From Azolla caroliniana (lineage: Eukaryota; Polypodiophyta): 64,000 nt of DNA. A model generated the notes under the pieces. The model saw only the letters and a program-made list of their open reading frames with translations. It made no database searches and was not told where the DNA came from. Position numbers and translations under genes: made by a program. The stretch covers positions 15,252,001 to 15,316,000 of the forward strand of contig JBHGNT010000004.1 of NCBI GenBank assembly GCA_043228905.1. Reading direction: 5' to 3'. This document shows positions 20,375 through 32,891 of this stretch, piece by piece (position 1 is the stretch's first letter; each line of letters opens with the position of its first letter).

Positions 20375-23300
20375 TTGAAGGATAATGGAGTACTTGAAAT
20401 GGAAGAGCAGATTGAAAGTGTTATGGAAGAAATTTCTTTTGCAAATACTTTAGAAGAGTTAGAAATGTATTTGAAAGAAGATGATGAGGATGTTAGAAAG
20501 ATACATGTAAACTCAATTGATATGTATTATGAGATTGATAGGTATAATTGTAAATATGAAGAAGTAGAAAGTTTATGTAATACAAAATACAAAACAATAG
20601 ATAAAAAGGTCAAACCTATTGCAGTACCATTACCTATTGGTAGTGAAGAGAAGATGAAGGCAGCATCAATTGAGCCTATGCTTTGACCACTAGAGAAGAT
20701 TGGAGATCACTTCACTCCGGATACAATAAATAACTTAAGAGTCGGAGGGGGTGAATTTCATCTACAATCAGAGATCACGACTTTAAAAGACATGATCTTT
20801 AGGCGCATTCAAAGCCGAGGAGATTGGTTGTGTCAATCCAAAGGTGGTAACGCCAATGCTAATATTTACTATCCCTCATATTCCTTGGAATTTTAAACCT
20901 ATTGCAGTACCGAGAGCTCGATTACCTCAATTGTTGGAGCTGCTGAAGGATAAAGTCAAGATGAAGATTTTAGAGCCTTCAAATGCACCATACTCCAATA
21001 GATGGTTCACAGTTCCAAAGAAAGATGGTTCTCTAAGATTCTTTCAAGATCTACAACCAGTCAACAAAGTCACAATCCGAAATGCGGGAATCGGACCGAT
21101 CGTTGATGAATTTGCGGAAGCGTTTGCTGGAAGAGCGATTTACTCTGTGGGAGACCTATATTCAGGATACGACCAATTTCAACTAGCAATTGATAGTCGC
21201 AATATCACAACAATGAAAACACCAATTGGGTTGGTTCGAATGTGCACTCTACCTCAAGGGGCCACGAATTCGGTTGCTCATATGATGAATGCAATGAACA
21301 AAGTTCTACATGAATACATCCCAAAGGTAACTATGCCATTTTTAGATGATATTCCTATTAAGGGATACTTAGAAAGAGAGAAAGATGAGACTATGGTTGG
21401 AAATGGTTGCAGAAAGTTTGTGATGGATCACATTAATGACTGTGAAAGTATTTTAAATAAGCTTGAGCAGGTACATTTGACACTATGAGGAACAAAGCCT
21501 TGCTTTGGGCAAAACGAAGTTCTAATAGTTGGTCATATGTGTGGGTGGTATGGGAGGAAGCCTTCACTGATCAAAATTAACGCAATACAAAATATGAAGG
21601 ATATTTGGAGCTCGGTAACAGAGGTGAGAAGATTTTTGGGTGCATGTGTGTTTTATCATATTTGGTTACCACACTTTGCACATGTCTCAGATCCTCTCTA
21701 CCAACATTTAAGAAAAGGAAAGAAGTTTATTTGGACTGATGAACATACACAAGTTGTTCAACAGCTGAAAGAAGCATTACTGAAAGCACCATTTCTTTGT
21801 CAACCAGACTACAAAGGTGAAAGATCAATTATAGTAACACTTGATACTAGCCCAATCGGGATCGGTTGGGTTATCAACCAAGCAGATGAAGACCAACATA
21901 GATATGCTATCAGATTTGGAGCAAAGATATTAAATGAAAGACAAAGAAACTATGCACAAGTTAAACGAGAATTGTGGGGTTTGCTTACTGCATTAAAAAC
22001 AGATAGAGATTACTTGATCGGAGCAGATGTAGTGGTTGAAAGAGATTGTTTGCCACTCATCGGAATGATAGCAAGTTGCACCACACCAGATATTGCAATG
22101 CTTCGGTGGATTGCATACATTAGAACCATGAACCCTGAATACGGCATATAAAGGGCAAAGAGAACCCAGTCACAGATATGCTGTCAAGAGCAAGGTTCAT
22201 AAATGAAAGGGTGATGCAAGCTGAAGATAAGAATTGGGCAACTACAAGCCGTCAAGTTGCTCATCAAGTATCTATTAAGCCTCATGATGAGTTTAATGTA
22301 AGTATAATGTTCAAAAATGTGGAGTATGAATGTCAATGGTTAGAAATAGGAAATTTTCTAAAGACTCAAGAAGCCAACCCATCATGGTCGAAGAAACAAT
22401 TAAATGAATTTCGAAGACGAGCATTCAAGTTTTTTTTACATGAAGGGCATTTATGGAGGCGTCCAAAAGGGCCAACCGAAAATCCTCTTCGAGTCATTTG
22501 TAAGGATGACATTAAGAGAAAATTAATTAATGAATTCCATGATAGTTTTTGGGCAGGACATAGAGGCATATGGGTGACATTTATGAAGTTGAAAGAAAAG
22601 TATTGGTGGCCACATATATATAAAGATGTAACGAAATTTATGGAAACCTGTGAGGTTTGCCAGAGGTATTCAACTATCCGGTATCGAGATGAGCTAAAAC
22701 CAACATATTCATCATCAATGCATTATAAATGGATGGTCGATCTAGTGACAATGCCACTTGGGGAAGGTCAAATGCGATATTTAGTACTAGCAAGAGAAGA
22801 CCTTACAAACCAAGTAGAAGGAAGACCACTACGACAAAAAACAACTAGAGTTGTATGTAAATTTTTGTTGGAAGATGTAATATGTCGTTATGGGTGTGTT
22901 GGTAAAATAATTGCAGATAGAGGAGAACTCGACCCTGATGAAGCTAGAGAATTCTTCAGCCGAATAGGGGTCAAAGTATCACTTACAACTGCGTATAATC
23001 CAGGAGCCAATGGAAAGATTGAAAGAGGACATAGCCCAATAGTTAAGGCGATCGTGAAAAGCTGTAAAGGTAAAATAAGAGATTGGCCACGCATGCTACC
23101 TTATGCACTCTGGGCGGATCAAACAACTCATAGTTCGGTAACAGGATACATGCCAGCTGAATTGATACTTGAACAAAAGCCCATCATGCCGATAGAAGAA
23201 TCAATTATGTCATGGATATCTATTCCATGGAGAGAAGAGGTGAGCAGAGAAGAATTACTTGCTTTGCGAATTCAACAATTAGAGCGTCGACTTGAAGATA

Positions 23301-23640
23301 TAGAAATAGCAGGCCAACGATTGAAGGAGGCTCGACTGAAGAATAAAATTCGTTTTGATAAAACTCATAGAATTCGACCTAAGAAAATAGAAGAAGGAGA
23401 TTGGGTGCCGTGTATGATAGGAGTTAAGATAATCAACAGAGCATCATTCGCAAGTTCGCTGAAAGATGGTTTGGGCCTTATATAGTAAGAAAAGTATATG
23501 ATAACTTTACTTATAAGCTTAGTGAATTGGATGGGACACTAATCCTAAATGTGATAGCTGGAAAGAGGATAAAAGTATTTAAGAAAAGGTTTGAGCTTGA
23601 ACCTCCTCTAATAGATCAACATGAAGATGAAAGATAGTGG
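20375..23640 (+). pseudogene. Element D pol: RT, RNase H, integrase
   Basis: Pieces in order: leader with KPIAVPLPIGSEE (20375-20686, stop); RT (20844-21488) with SNRWFTVPKKDGS, RMCTLPQGATNSVAHM and the catalytic MPFLDDIPIKGY; RT end and RNase H (21537-22151) with VTLDTSPIGIGWV and QVKRELWG; integrase (22178-23485) with HHCC finger, WMVDLVTMPLG, IIADRGEL and NGKIERGH; then GDWV. Breaks lie near 20684, 20800, 21486, 22150 and 23415. It is about as complete as A and would need only a few events to lose function. Frames between breaks are long and clearly constrained. Confidence 0.9.
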
Positions 23641-23659
23641 CACATGCCGGAGGATGTGC
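23640..23659 (+). promoter_or_regulatory. Conserved pre-PPT hairpin, element D
   Basis: GCACAT (23640-23645) with ATGTGC (23654-23659), 8-nt loop GCCGGAGG, 18 nt before the 3' LTR. The purine tract AGAGGGGGTGGA follows. Confidence 0.75.
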
Positions 23660-23677
23660 AGGTCTAGAGGGGGTGGA

Positions 23678-24703
23678 TGTCATGAAGTACGAAAGCTTCA
23701 CATTAAATGTCTACAATAAGATAAATACGAAACTAAAATAAAATTTCATAATGATTTATATATAAAGATAATATTAACACATATGATAATATTATATATA
23801 TATGTAAAGAAAAATAATATATATATATATAAATATACAAGAGAGGACTTCAACCAATAACCCCACCCTATGACTTTCAAATATTACTAATAATATACTA
23901 ATAATATATATAAGATAAAGGATTTGCTTCATAAAAACAATGTTACATGTTGTACTCAATAACATTTGAGAGACTCGAATGTAAAAAACCCACAACCTCA
24001 TATACCAAAGTCAACACACCTACCATTAGGCTAGGTCCTTTCTTTTTAAAATTATATTTTCATGTTTATCCTTATGCCAATATTTTTCCATACATGAAAG
24101 CTCAAATGAGTGAGATGCCTATCATGCATCACATGTAATGCATGAACGCCAAATGGCGATCATGCATCACATGCATTTCATGCACTACATGCATGACTTG
24201 TACCCTCCAATGCATCATATGTATGGGGGCACCTATTTAAATGGTGAAAGAGAAGATCAAAGGGGGAGAAGTATGAGATATCAATAAAATATATATTACA
24301 TAAGAGATACCATAAAATAGAAAAAGAAGGGAAGAAGTTCAACATAAAGGTGGAGCTCAACAAAAGGGAGGCGGTTCGAGCCTTATCTTCATCAAAATAT
24401 TGAAGTGAAGATTGTTGTGGCCTACTATCAAGAAAGAGAAGAGTGATTATCTTGTGAGACCAAGTTCAAAGGATCAACGACGCTTACAACCACTTTTGTA
24501 ACTCTTTCATCAAATAATTATAAATCTCTTTTATTCCTTCAAATATCATTCAGTATCCTATCTTGTCATATCTTGTTGATCTCCATTTACTCTATCTCTA
24601 TTCTTTCGTCTCTTCTGTCCATAATCCCAATCATTCCTTCCTCACTTCCACAATATCTTTTGTCTACGCAACGCTACGCTTCTAGGCAAGCCACGCCACG
24701 ACA
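23678..24703 (+). repeat. Element D 3' LTR
   Basis: 1026 bp from TGTCATGAAG to ACGACA. Compared with the 5' LTR it lacks segments and has an extra block near 24130-24190 rich in CATGCA and a GCCAAATGGC inverted repeat. TATA-like TATTTAAAT lies near 24234. The imbalance supports age or recombination. Confidence 0.9.
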
Positions 24704-26361
24704 GTGTGGAATACGGGGTTCCGCGCCAGGTAGATACTGCTCATGTTGTCGCAGAAGAGACGAATTGGATCCTTGATGGGAACGCTCAGATCCTTTACTA
24801 TGTGTTTAAGCCATACAATTTCGCATGTAGCGACTGCTAAGCCCCTATATTCTGCTTCCATGCTCAACAGTGCGACTGTCGGTTGTTTCTTGCTCTTCCA
24901 AGATATTGCTCCGCTGCTGAAGGAGAAGACAAATCCGGAGGTGGATCGTCCATCCGCTTTATAGCCTGCCTAGTCCGCGTCGGTGTACCCTTCGAGTCGA
25001 ATAGTCGTGTTCGACTTATACATGATGCCATAAGACATTGTCGTATTGACATACCGTAGTATCCTCTTAGCACAATCAAGATGAAGGTTTCGCAGATTCT
25101 GCATGAATTGGCTAAGTAAGCCGACCAAATAACAGAGGTCAGGTCCCGTAATGGTTAAATAGATCAAACTATCGATCAAATGTTGATACTGAGTCGGCTC
25201 GCTCTTAGCGGTTCCTGAATTGACATCAATCTTTAGGTTACGATCGAGAGGGGTAGACACAGGCCTGTACTCGTTCATTCCGAACTTGTAAAGTAAGTTG
25301 AGGACATAGTGACGTTGTGAAATCATTATCCCTACTGGTGTCTGAATTACTTCAATGCCTAGGAAGTAATGGAGTTCGTGTAGGTCTTTCATTTCGAATC
25401 TACTGGAGAGAAGTGTTTTGACTTTGTTCATCTCGGCGAGATCCTTTCCTCTGACGATCAAGTCATCCACGTATAGGATGATGATGATCGGGCTATCCGA
25501 CTCATTTCGGATGTACAGAGAAGTATCGGAGTTTGACATCCGAAATCCGACTTGCTGAAGATATTGCGTGATCTTTGAATGCCAAGCACATTGTGCTTGT
25601 TTGAGGCCATAAAGTGGCTTCTTGAGTCGGCATACGGCGTGCGGATGTTTAACTAATTCGAATCCGGGTGGTTGTATCATGTACACCTCTTCTTCTAACT
25701 CTCCTTGGAGGAAAGCATTTTTCATGTACATCTGGTGGAGGTGTCATCCCTTCGCTGCGGCGAGCGCAATTACTAAATGTACAGTTGTCATCTTTGCCAC
25801 CGGGGCAAAGGTTTCTTCGTAGTCTATGCCATGCGTTTGCGCGTAGCCTTTCGCAACGAGCCGTGCTTTAAAGCGGTTTACAAAGCCGTCAGCATTGTAT
25901 TTTACTTTGTATATCCATCTGCAACCAATCACTTTCTTGTTCGGGGGGAGAGGAACGAGATCCCATGTCTCGTTTTTGCATAAAGCATCCATCTCCTCGT
26001 TCATCCCGTCGACCCATCGCGAATGCTTTGCGGCTTCGGAAAGCGTTTCTAGTTCCCATACTGACGCTACTTTCATCATAAAGGCGTAGTGATACGCCAT
26101 GTACTCGTCGTAGCCATAGCAGTTTACGGGGTTCTTTTCATATCTGGATCGGCGTAGCTCTCGATCTGTGGGGAGTATGGCTTCCTTCGCTCCATCTATG
26201 CGGATGTCGTGATCTTCAAGTTCACTGTCAAGAGAGTGAAGCATCTCGGTCTCTTCTTGATCTTCATATTCCCGCATTTTCGCCTTCCCTTTATCCAGCT
26301 TTGGACTCGGCCGAGATGTGCTTTCATCGCTCGGCAGCTCTGATGGCCCACTCAGCCGTGT
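24704..26361 (-). pseudogene. Copia H reverse transcriptase and partial RNase H
   Basis: Minus strand. The first half of RVT_2 lies at 26277-25744 (NETWDLVPLPPNKKVIGCRW, VAKGYAQTHGIDYEETFAPV). After a stop at about 25750 comes 25731-24970 with MKNAFLQGELEEEVY, the catalytic YVDD near 25465, and LILRYV-type segments. RNase H continues with SMEAEYRGLAVA and is cut off just after LARNPVFH at the D boundary. RT copies the element RNA, and RNase H removes the template. Stops and truncation make it inactive. Confidence 0.88.
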
Positions 26362-27185
26362 CCATGATTGTTTGCGTACCCGTATTTAACATTTAAATAC
26401 ATATAGTACCTCATCATTTGTATAGTACGTACTATACCTCAATGTTGTTCAGTCAAATATCATGTACATTTGTCCAATACGGTATTTAATGTATTTATAA
26501 AAAAATAGGTATAATACGTATTTATAAAGAAAATGTAAGTAAAACCCTAACAAAAAGCGAAAGAAAAAAAAGATTTTAGTGAAAAAGAAGGCAAAGGAAG
26601 GAAGAAAGAAGAATAGAAGAGACGACGATGAAGAAGATGATGAAGAAGAAGAAGACAGAAAAGAAGACATAAACTTGTCCTGAGTGTGATAATCGCAGTA
26701 GATAGAAGAAGAAAAAGAAGAAAAGAGAAACCTATCATGAGTGTGATAATCGTAGACAAATCCTCAATCTATGAAGGCATAATTGTAAATAATTACAATT
26801 TGAAGTAGAACATCGTGATACACACTTACACTGATTTATAGAATAAGGGAATGTCGACATCCATATTACTAAAAGTATTTTCGGATGTGAAATGTTCAAA
26901 TATCTTATATGCATTTTAGGATGTAGAACTATATTGTATATCACAAAATTGTGTAAACATATATGTTTTTTACAATATTATAGATATTTTTTAGAAAGGT
27001 AAATAATTTTCAAATTCTAGAAGTATTTAACGTATTATACGTAAAATATGTATTTTATAAGTATTTAACATATTAAGAAATGTATTTAATGTATTTTTAA
27101 ATTGGGAGGTACTATACGGGTATTAATATGTTAAATACGTATGGTATCCGTACTATACCTAACCTACCTAACAACCTCGGCCATG
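26362..27185. mobile_element. 814-bp insertion in copia H, possible non-autonomous DNA transposon
   Basis: An AT-rich block absent from copia G at the same place. CCATG flanks it on both sides (26362-26366 and 27181-27185). The ends carry imperfect inverted similarity: CGTATTTAACAT plus ATAGTACCTC near 26380-26415 and, inverted, near 27105-27150. The interior has GAA/GAT microsatellite and repeats of GTATTTAA. There is no coding capacity. The family is unknown; the 5-bp duplication fits no common MITE class neatly. Confidence 0.45.
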
Positions 27186-29546
27186 TTATAATTGGGTTGT
27201 CTTCTAACATCTGTGTGAGCCGATCCTCAGCTTCTATTTCTATTTCAGTGTCATCCGCGTCGAGCGGGGTTGGAGTCGAAGTATTCTCTGGTGCGTACCA
27301 GGATGCGTATTCATTGAAGACTACATCTCGACATGTTCGAACCTTGCGGGTAGATGGGTTGTAGCATTTGTACCCCTTCTGTTCGAGTGTGTATCCTACG
27401 AGGATACATTTCTCCGACATTGGGTCAAGCTTTTACTGTGTATCATCGACAATATGTACATAGGCGATAGAACCGAAAATGCGGACATGTGACAAGTCCG
27501 GCTTCTTTCCGAAGAACTTCTCATGTGGAGTTATATTGTGTACTCCCGAGGTTGTGCACCTATTCATGAGATATACGGCCATATTTGCCGCTTCTACCCA
27601 AAGTTGATTTTCGCAAGTTCTTCTCGTTTATCATGGCTCGTGCGACCTCTACTACATGGTGATTTTTACGCTCTGCTATGCCATTTTGCTGAGGCGTGTG
27701 TCGAGACGAGAACTCTCGTCAGATTCCTTTTTTTCGGAGATACTCTGTAAATTCATCCGAAAAATATTCTTTGCCTCCATCTGATCGAAAACAACGTACA
27801 TGCCGACCCGTGATTTTTTCGACTTTGGCTTTGAAGGTCTAGAAGTGCCTGAACACTTCACTCTTCTACTTCATCGGATAGATCCAGGTGTTCCTAGAGA
27901 AGTCGTCAATGAACGTGACATAGTATCGGCATCCGCCGAATGTTGCTGTTTGAGTTGATCCCCACACATCTGAATGTACGACATCCAGGATTCCTTTGCT
28001 CACATTCCACTCTTAAGGGAATGGCTGACGGCATTGCTGTCTGAACTGACTTGCTTCGCATACGCCTGTAATCTCCCTCGCCATAAAGTTCGGGAGTCTG
28101 ATTACGACTCCTTTCCATTGCATGTTCTAGAGCTTTTTGAGATTGATGTGGCCAATTCTCTGGTGCCACAATTTCAAGTCGGTTTCGACTTTCTGGCCCT
28201 TTGCAAACATGGTTGACTTTACCTCGCTCGATCTGAGGATGAACATACGGCCTTCACGACGGCCGTGAGCTATGGCTTGATCGCCTTTTTCGATGAAGCA
28301 CCCATCAATATTGAAACATACTTGCATTCCTTGTTCGACATTCTGGCCAACCGAGACCAGGTTTTTCATAATAGTGGGGACATGCAGCAAGTTCTTGAGG
28401 CAGGTCTGTTTGTCGTCGTTTCCGAATGGGACGTTCCCAATATGTTGTATTAGGTGAGTCGTGTCATCTCCTGTTTTGACAGATCTGGGATGTTCGGGCT
28501 TTCGTAGTTCCCGAAACCAATCTTCATGGGATGTTATGTGATTGGATGCTCCCGAATCGACAAACCATACGTTGTTCGGAGTGGAAGCGGTAGTTGACGT
28601 AAGTGCGGACATTGAGTGCGCTTCGTGCTTCATTATCAACATTTCGTCGCGGTCGCAGTAGTCGGAGTTAGTGGCGTAATTTGTTAGTTTTCGGCCTTGC
28701 TCGCGCTTCTTCTTCCGACACTCCTATTCGTAGTGGCCGAGTTTTCTGCAGTACCCGCACTCAATTGGGTTCCTACGGTTGCTTGGTCCGACATGATGAA
28801 TCACCCTTCCGCCGAACTCTTTGGGGCCGTTTTCTGTCCGCTTGCCATTGGTGGGAGTTACGCTATTGGTTGTGTCGGCCTTGGTTGAATCGACCTCTCT
28901 TTCCACGGCTTTGTCCTCATCCTCCATCGAAGTTCGAATATAGCATTTTTCCGTCATGCGCATTGTTCCTTTGACGTTCGTGATTCTCTTCGACTAGCAA
29001 CAATGATTGGAGATCAAAAAAGGAGGGAGGATTCTCTCTCGTGAGAACGGTCGATCATATTGTGCCAAATCGCGGTGCGAAGCCACCAAGGCATATTTGC
29101 ACCATTTCTTCGTCGTCAATACTAACATTGATCGATCCCAGGGCATCGCACAACCCCTTGATCTTTAAGGGGTAGTTGCCTATTGACATGTCCCTTTGTT
29201 GAAGATTGTTCAGCTCCTGTCGAAGTTGGAGCTTTCGTGCGGCCGTATTGACTGCGAAAATCTTCTTGAGGTTTTCCCACGTCGACTTCGGCGTTTTTGC
29301 CTCTCAAATGTAGTCAAGCATATGATCATGAACGCATGATGCAAGGCCATACAACACACAGCTTGTGGCTCGCTCCCAAGTGGGATAGTCGGCGTGTGTT
29401 GGGTTGGGTTGTGATTCGTGAGCTCCTTCGATGTAGCTCCAATAGCCTTGTCCGACAAGGTATTGATGCAGCTTGTATTCCCAAGATGCAAAGTTCGTTC
29501 TGTCGAGCTTCTCGGTAGGAAGAGCGCTTCCCATTTGAGTATTCAT
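27186..29546 (-). pseudogene. Copia H gag, protease and integrase
   Basis: Minus strand. Gag starts at an ATG at 29546 (MNTQMGSALPTEKL, the same start as in K) and has the UBN2-type core ASWEYKLHQYL and CVHDHML. A zinc knuckle (CGYCRKLGHYE, then a stop in place of the next residue) lies near 28735. Protease near 28560 keeps VWFVDSGASNH, a sound DSG. GAG-pre-integrase and the integrase core follow, with TFIDDFSRNTWIYPM-type sequence near 27900 and KCILVGYTLEQKGYKCYNP near 27390. Several stops and frameshifts separate these. Confidence 0.82.
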
Positions 29547-29635
29547 GGTGATTTCTTCTCTGTTGATGGGCCGGTTCTGTTGATTGTCGGCGTGCAGCAC
29601 AAAACAGTCGAATAGGCTTAATTTGTCAACCACAT

Positions 29636-29647
29636 GCTCTGATACCA
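29636..29647 (-). promoter_or_regulatory. Copia H primer-binding site (initiator tRNA-Met)
   Basis: Minus strand reads TGGTATCAGAGC directly after the LTR remnant, the usual plant copia primer site. Confidence 0.9.
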
Positions 29648-29681
29648 TGTAACGGAATTGGAGGCAAGAGTGATTGCAATG

Positions 29682-32564
29682 GGAGGTAACACTTTGCTCG
29701 ATAGGAATTATTGGTTTTTTCCCTAATATGAGCTCGTCCGGCAAATATCCTATAGTCATGCTATGGGTAGTTCCATCGGCCCACAATGCATGTGGTAAAA
29801 ATCGTGGCAAATCCCCCATCTTCCCATCGCAAGCCTTTGCTAGAGCTTTTACAATCGGGCTATGTCCCCGCTCCACCTTTCCATTTGCCTCCGGGTTGTA
29901 TGCCATAGTAAGTGATAATTTGATGCCTATCCTTGAGAAAAACTCTTTAGCTTCATTTGCATCTAATTCTCCTCTATCGACTACTATTTTGCCGACACAT
30001 CCGTATCGACAAATAACATCTTCAAGGAGAAACTTGCAAACTGCCAAAGTTGTTTTATTCCTTAGTGCCCCACCTTCTACTTGGTTGGTGAGATCCTCTC
30101 TTGCTAGCACAAGGTATCTCATTTGCCACAATCTCATTGGCATAACCACTATTTCTACCAAACACTTATAGTGCATTGATAATGGATACGTCAGATGAAG
30201 TTCATCCCTATATCGAACATTCGAGTATAATTGGCATTGCGCACATGTTTCAACATAGCTTGCTACATCTTTGTAAACACCCGGCCACCAATACTTCTCC
30301 TTGAGCTTTGCAAAAGTTGCCCATATACCTGGATGACCTGCCCACACACTATCATGAAATTCAGCAATTAGAGTTTGTTGATCTTGTTTCTTGCACACCA
30401 CTTGAAGTGGAGTTCCATTCTTCCTCTTTGGAAACTTCCATAGATGTCCTTCTTTGAGGAAGAACTTGTAGGCCTTCTTCCTAATTCGGTAGAAGTCTTC
30501 CTTTGACCATGATTCATCCTTTGTAAGAGAGCTTAAGTACTTGCCAATTTCGATGAATTCACCCTCATAATCATCTACTTTAAACACCTCTAACCCCCGA
30601 GCACAAGAAACCGTAAAGAAGTTTAGGCCAACATCCTCTTCATCAGAGCGCGGATCTTCTTCACCCTCATACCTTGCCCTTGACAACATATCGGCCACCA
30701 CATTATGTTTCCCAGTTATATGTCGAATCTCGGGGTTGAGTGACTTGATATAGCAATATCCAGCATAGCACAACCGGATATCATCCCGAGAATAGGTAGA
30801 CAATCAGTTTCGATTATGACTTCCATTCCGATAAGGTAGTCGCGATCGGTTTTAACCACGGATACTATCCCCCATAGCTCTCTCTTTACTTGGGCGTACT
30901 TTCTTTGTCTTTCGGTCAACACCTTTGCACCAAATCGGATTGCATAACGATTTTTGTCTTTGTCTTCTTGGTTAATCACCCATCCCATTCCAGTTGGGCT
31001 CGTATCCACTGTCACATATATCGGGGTACCTTCAATGTAGTCGGCTTTGCACAATGCTAGAGCTTCCAATAATAGTTTCTTCAACTTTTGAACCGCATAG
31101 GTATGCTTGTCTTCCCATTCAAACTTCTTCCTTTTCTTTAGTAGTCCACACAATGGTTCAACGACATGGGCATAGTGTGGAATCCATATGTGGTAGAACA
31201 CACATGCTCCCAAGAATCTTCTCACCTCTGTTTGGGACTCACACTCCTCTTTCATCTCTTGGATAGCATTCACCTTGGATGGAGATGGCTTCCGGCCATA
31301 AGATCCACATAAGTGTCCTACTACCAATATTTCTGGTTGACCGAATGCGGACTTCTCTCCCGAAAACGTGAGATTTGCATCCTCAAGCTTTTGCAACACC
31401 TTCTCACTATCCTTTATATGATCGATGAAGAATCTTCGGCAACCATCTTCGTCTTTTGATTCATCTTTTTCTTCCACCGAACATCCTTTGATCGGAATGT
31501 CATCTACGAAAGGCATTGTGATATCAGGAATACAAGTCGTTAACACTTTGTTCATGGCATTCACCATGTGGGCTACAGAGTTTGTCGCACCTTGGGGTAA
31601 GGTGCACATCCTTACGAACCCGATCGGTGTCCTCATTGTTGTAATGTCTCTACTATCGACTGTCAATTGAAATTGATCATAGCTCGAGTAGAGATCACCA
31701 ATGAAATAGATCGATCTTCCCGTGAAGGCTTCAGCAAATTCATCCACGCTTGGACACTTTCCGGCATTTCGGATCGTCATCTTTTTTATGTGTTGGAGAT
31801 CTTGAATAAAGTGTAAGGACCCGTTCTTCTTCGGCATTGTAAACCATCTATTGGAGTAGGGAGCATGGGACAGCTCAAGAATTCCCATCCTAACCTTTTC
31901 CTTTAGAAGCTCAATCAACTTCGGAATGTGAGCTCTTGGAACCGGTATCGGCTTGAGGTTCCAAGGTACATGTGGCACCGTAAATATCACCATCGGTTCT
32001 ATCATCTTCGGATTGGCACATCCAATTTCTTGTGGAGAGAAGGCGAAGGCTTTCCCATGTCTCTCAAGCATCATCTGAAACCTTTCTTCTTCTTCGGGGA
32101 GAAGGAAGCCATCCTTCCCGACTCGGAGTTTCCCTCTTGATTCGTTGGTGAAGGTATCACCTATCCCTTTTGGGTCTCTGAGACTTGGATCCTTGGTAAC
32201 TTCTTTCATCCTTTGCCAACTATCCTCCGGTAACGGAATAGTTACTGGTTTGACCTTCTTATCTACTGATTTATATTTTGTGTTTACTTTGACCAACTCC
32301 TCCATGACCCCTCGTCGGCATTCGTCGATGGCGGTATACATGTTGATGGAGTTTACTTGAATCGTATGTTCCTCATGCGGGCTCAAGTCCACTATACTCT
32401 CTATTTCTCTGATTGTATCGTTAAATGAGGCTTCCTCCATGACCCATGATATGTTGTCTTCTTCTTCTAATATTCCTTGTTCTTTTAGCCAATGTTCAAA
32501 GTTTTGAACTTGGCGCTTCTCTCTCTCATTGAGTGTAATCATCCCACATGCACCATTAGGTGCT
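29682..32564 (-). pseudogene. Element F RT, RNase H and integrase
   Basis: Minus strand. One frame (32564-30716) covers the leader, RT and most of RNase H: VTIPLPEDS, VIFTVPHVPWNLKPIPVP, SNRWFTMPKKN, the catalytic MPFVDDIPIKGC (near 31500) and QVKRELWGIV. A shift near 30780 moves to the frame that carries the RNase H end and integrase: HDSVWAGHPGIW, CAQCQ, VVDRGEL and NGKVERGH. That frame runs without a stop through the junction at 29682 into the copia H leader and gag. The C-terminal part of the integrase after PIIPIEQ is lost. Confidence 0.88.
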
Positions 32565-32651
32565 TGTAACGGAATGGGAGGCAAGAGTGATTGCAATGCA
32601 GCGGAAGAAGATTAAGAGTGTGTGTGTCTGTGTGTCTGTGTGAGGCAACAG

Positions 32652-32688
<37 letters not shown>

Positions 32689-32891
32689 CTTAAGGCAAAG
32701 ATAGAAAAACTGTATATTAACCAAACATACATCAAACATAAAACATCCAACTATAACTAAGTTACAATGCGTTGGTTTATATACCAACTAAGCTAGGGCA
32801 AGTGCCCTTTCTACTATTTACAAAACTAGCCCAACATGTCCATGAGCTAGTGTGAAACCTATCTATGGGAAGTTGAGTTCGACTCTCAACA
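32565..32891 (-). repeat. Copia G 3' LTR
   Basis: 327 bp, TGTTGAGAGT...CGTTACA on the minus strand, containing GT and GA microsatellites (about 32617-32690). Confidence 0.93.

Larger units (their letters stand above)
16873..24703 (+). mobile_element. Ty3/gypsy element D, full-length but broken
   Basis: 7831 bp with LTRs at 16873-17960 and 23678-24703, a tRNA-Trp-type primer site, gag-protease and pol frames, and hairpin plus purine tract before the 3' LTR. The proteins are close relatives of A, F and I, but the DNA is AT-rich. The LTRs differ in length (1088 and 1026) and in many positions. The flanks do not match: a gypsy gag (E) on the left with ACGT, a copia RNase H (H) on the right with GTGT. 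This points to an old insertion, or to recombination between two copies. Confidence 0.9.
24704..29681 (-). mobile_element. Ty1/copia element H, truncated at both ends
   Basis: Copia element on the minus strand, close relative of G. At its 5' end only 34 bp of LTR remain (29648-29681), followed by a tRNA-Met primer site (29636-29647), gag, protease, integrase, RT and part of RNase H. RNase H stops at 24704 against the LTR of D, so the 3' LTR is gone. The 5' LTR joins the integrase of gypsy F. An 814-bp insertion splits the integrase-RT region (26367-27180). Confidence 0.88.
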
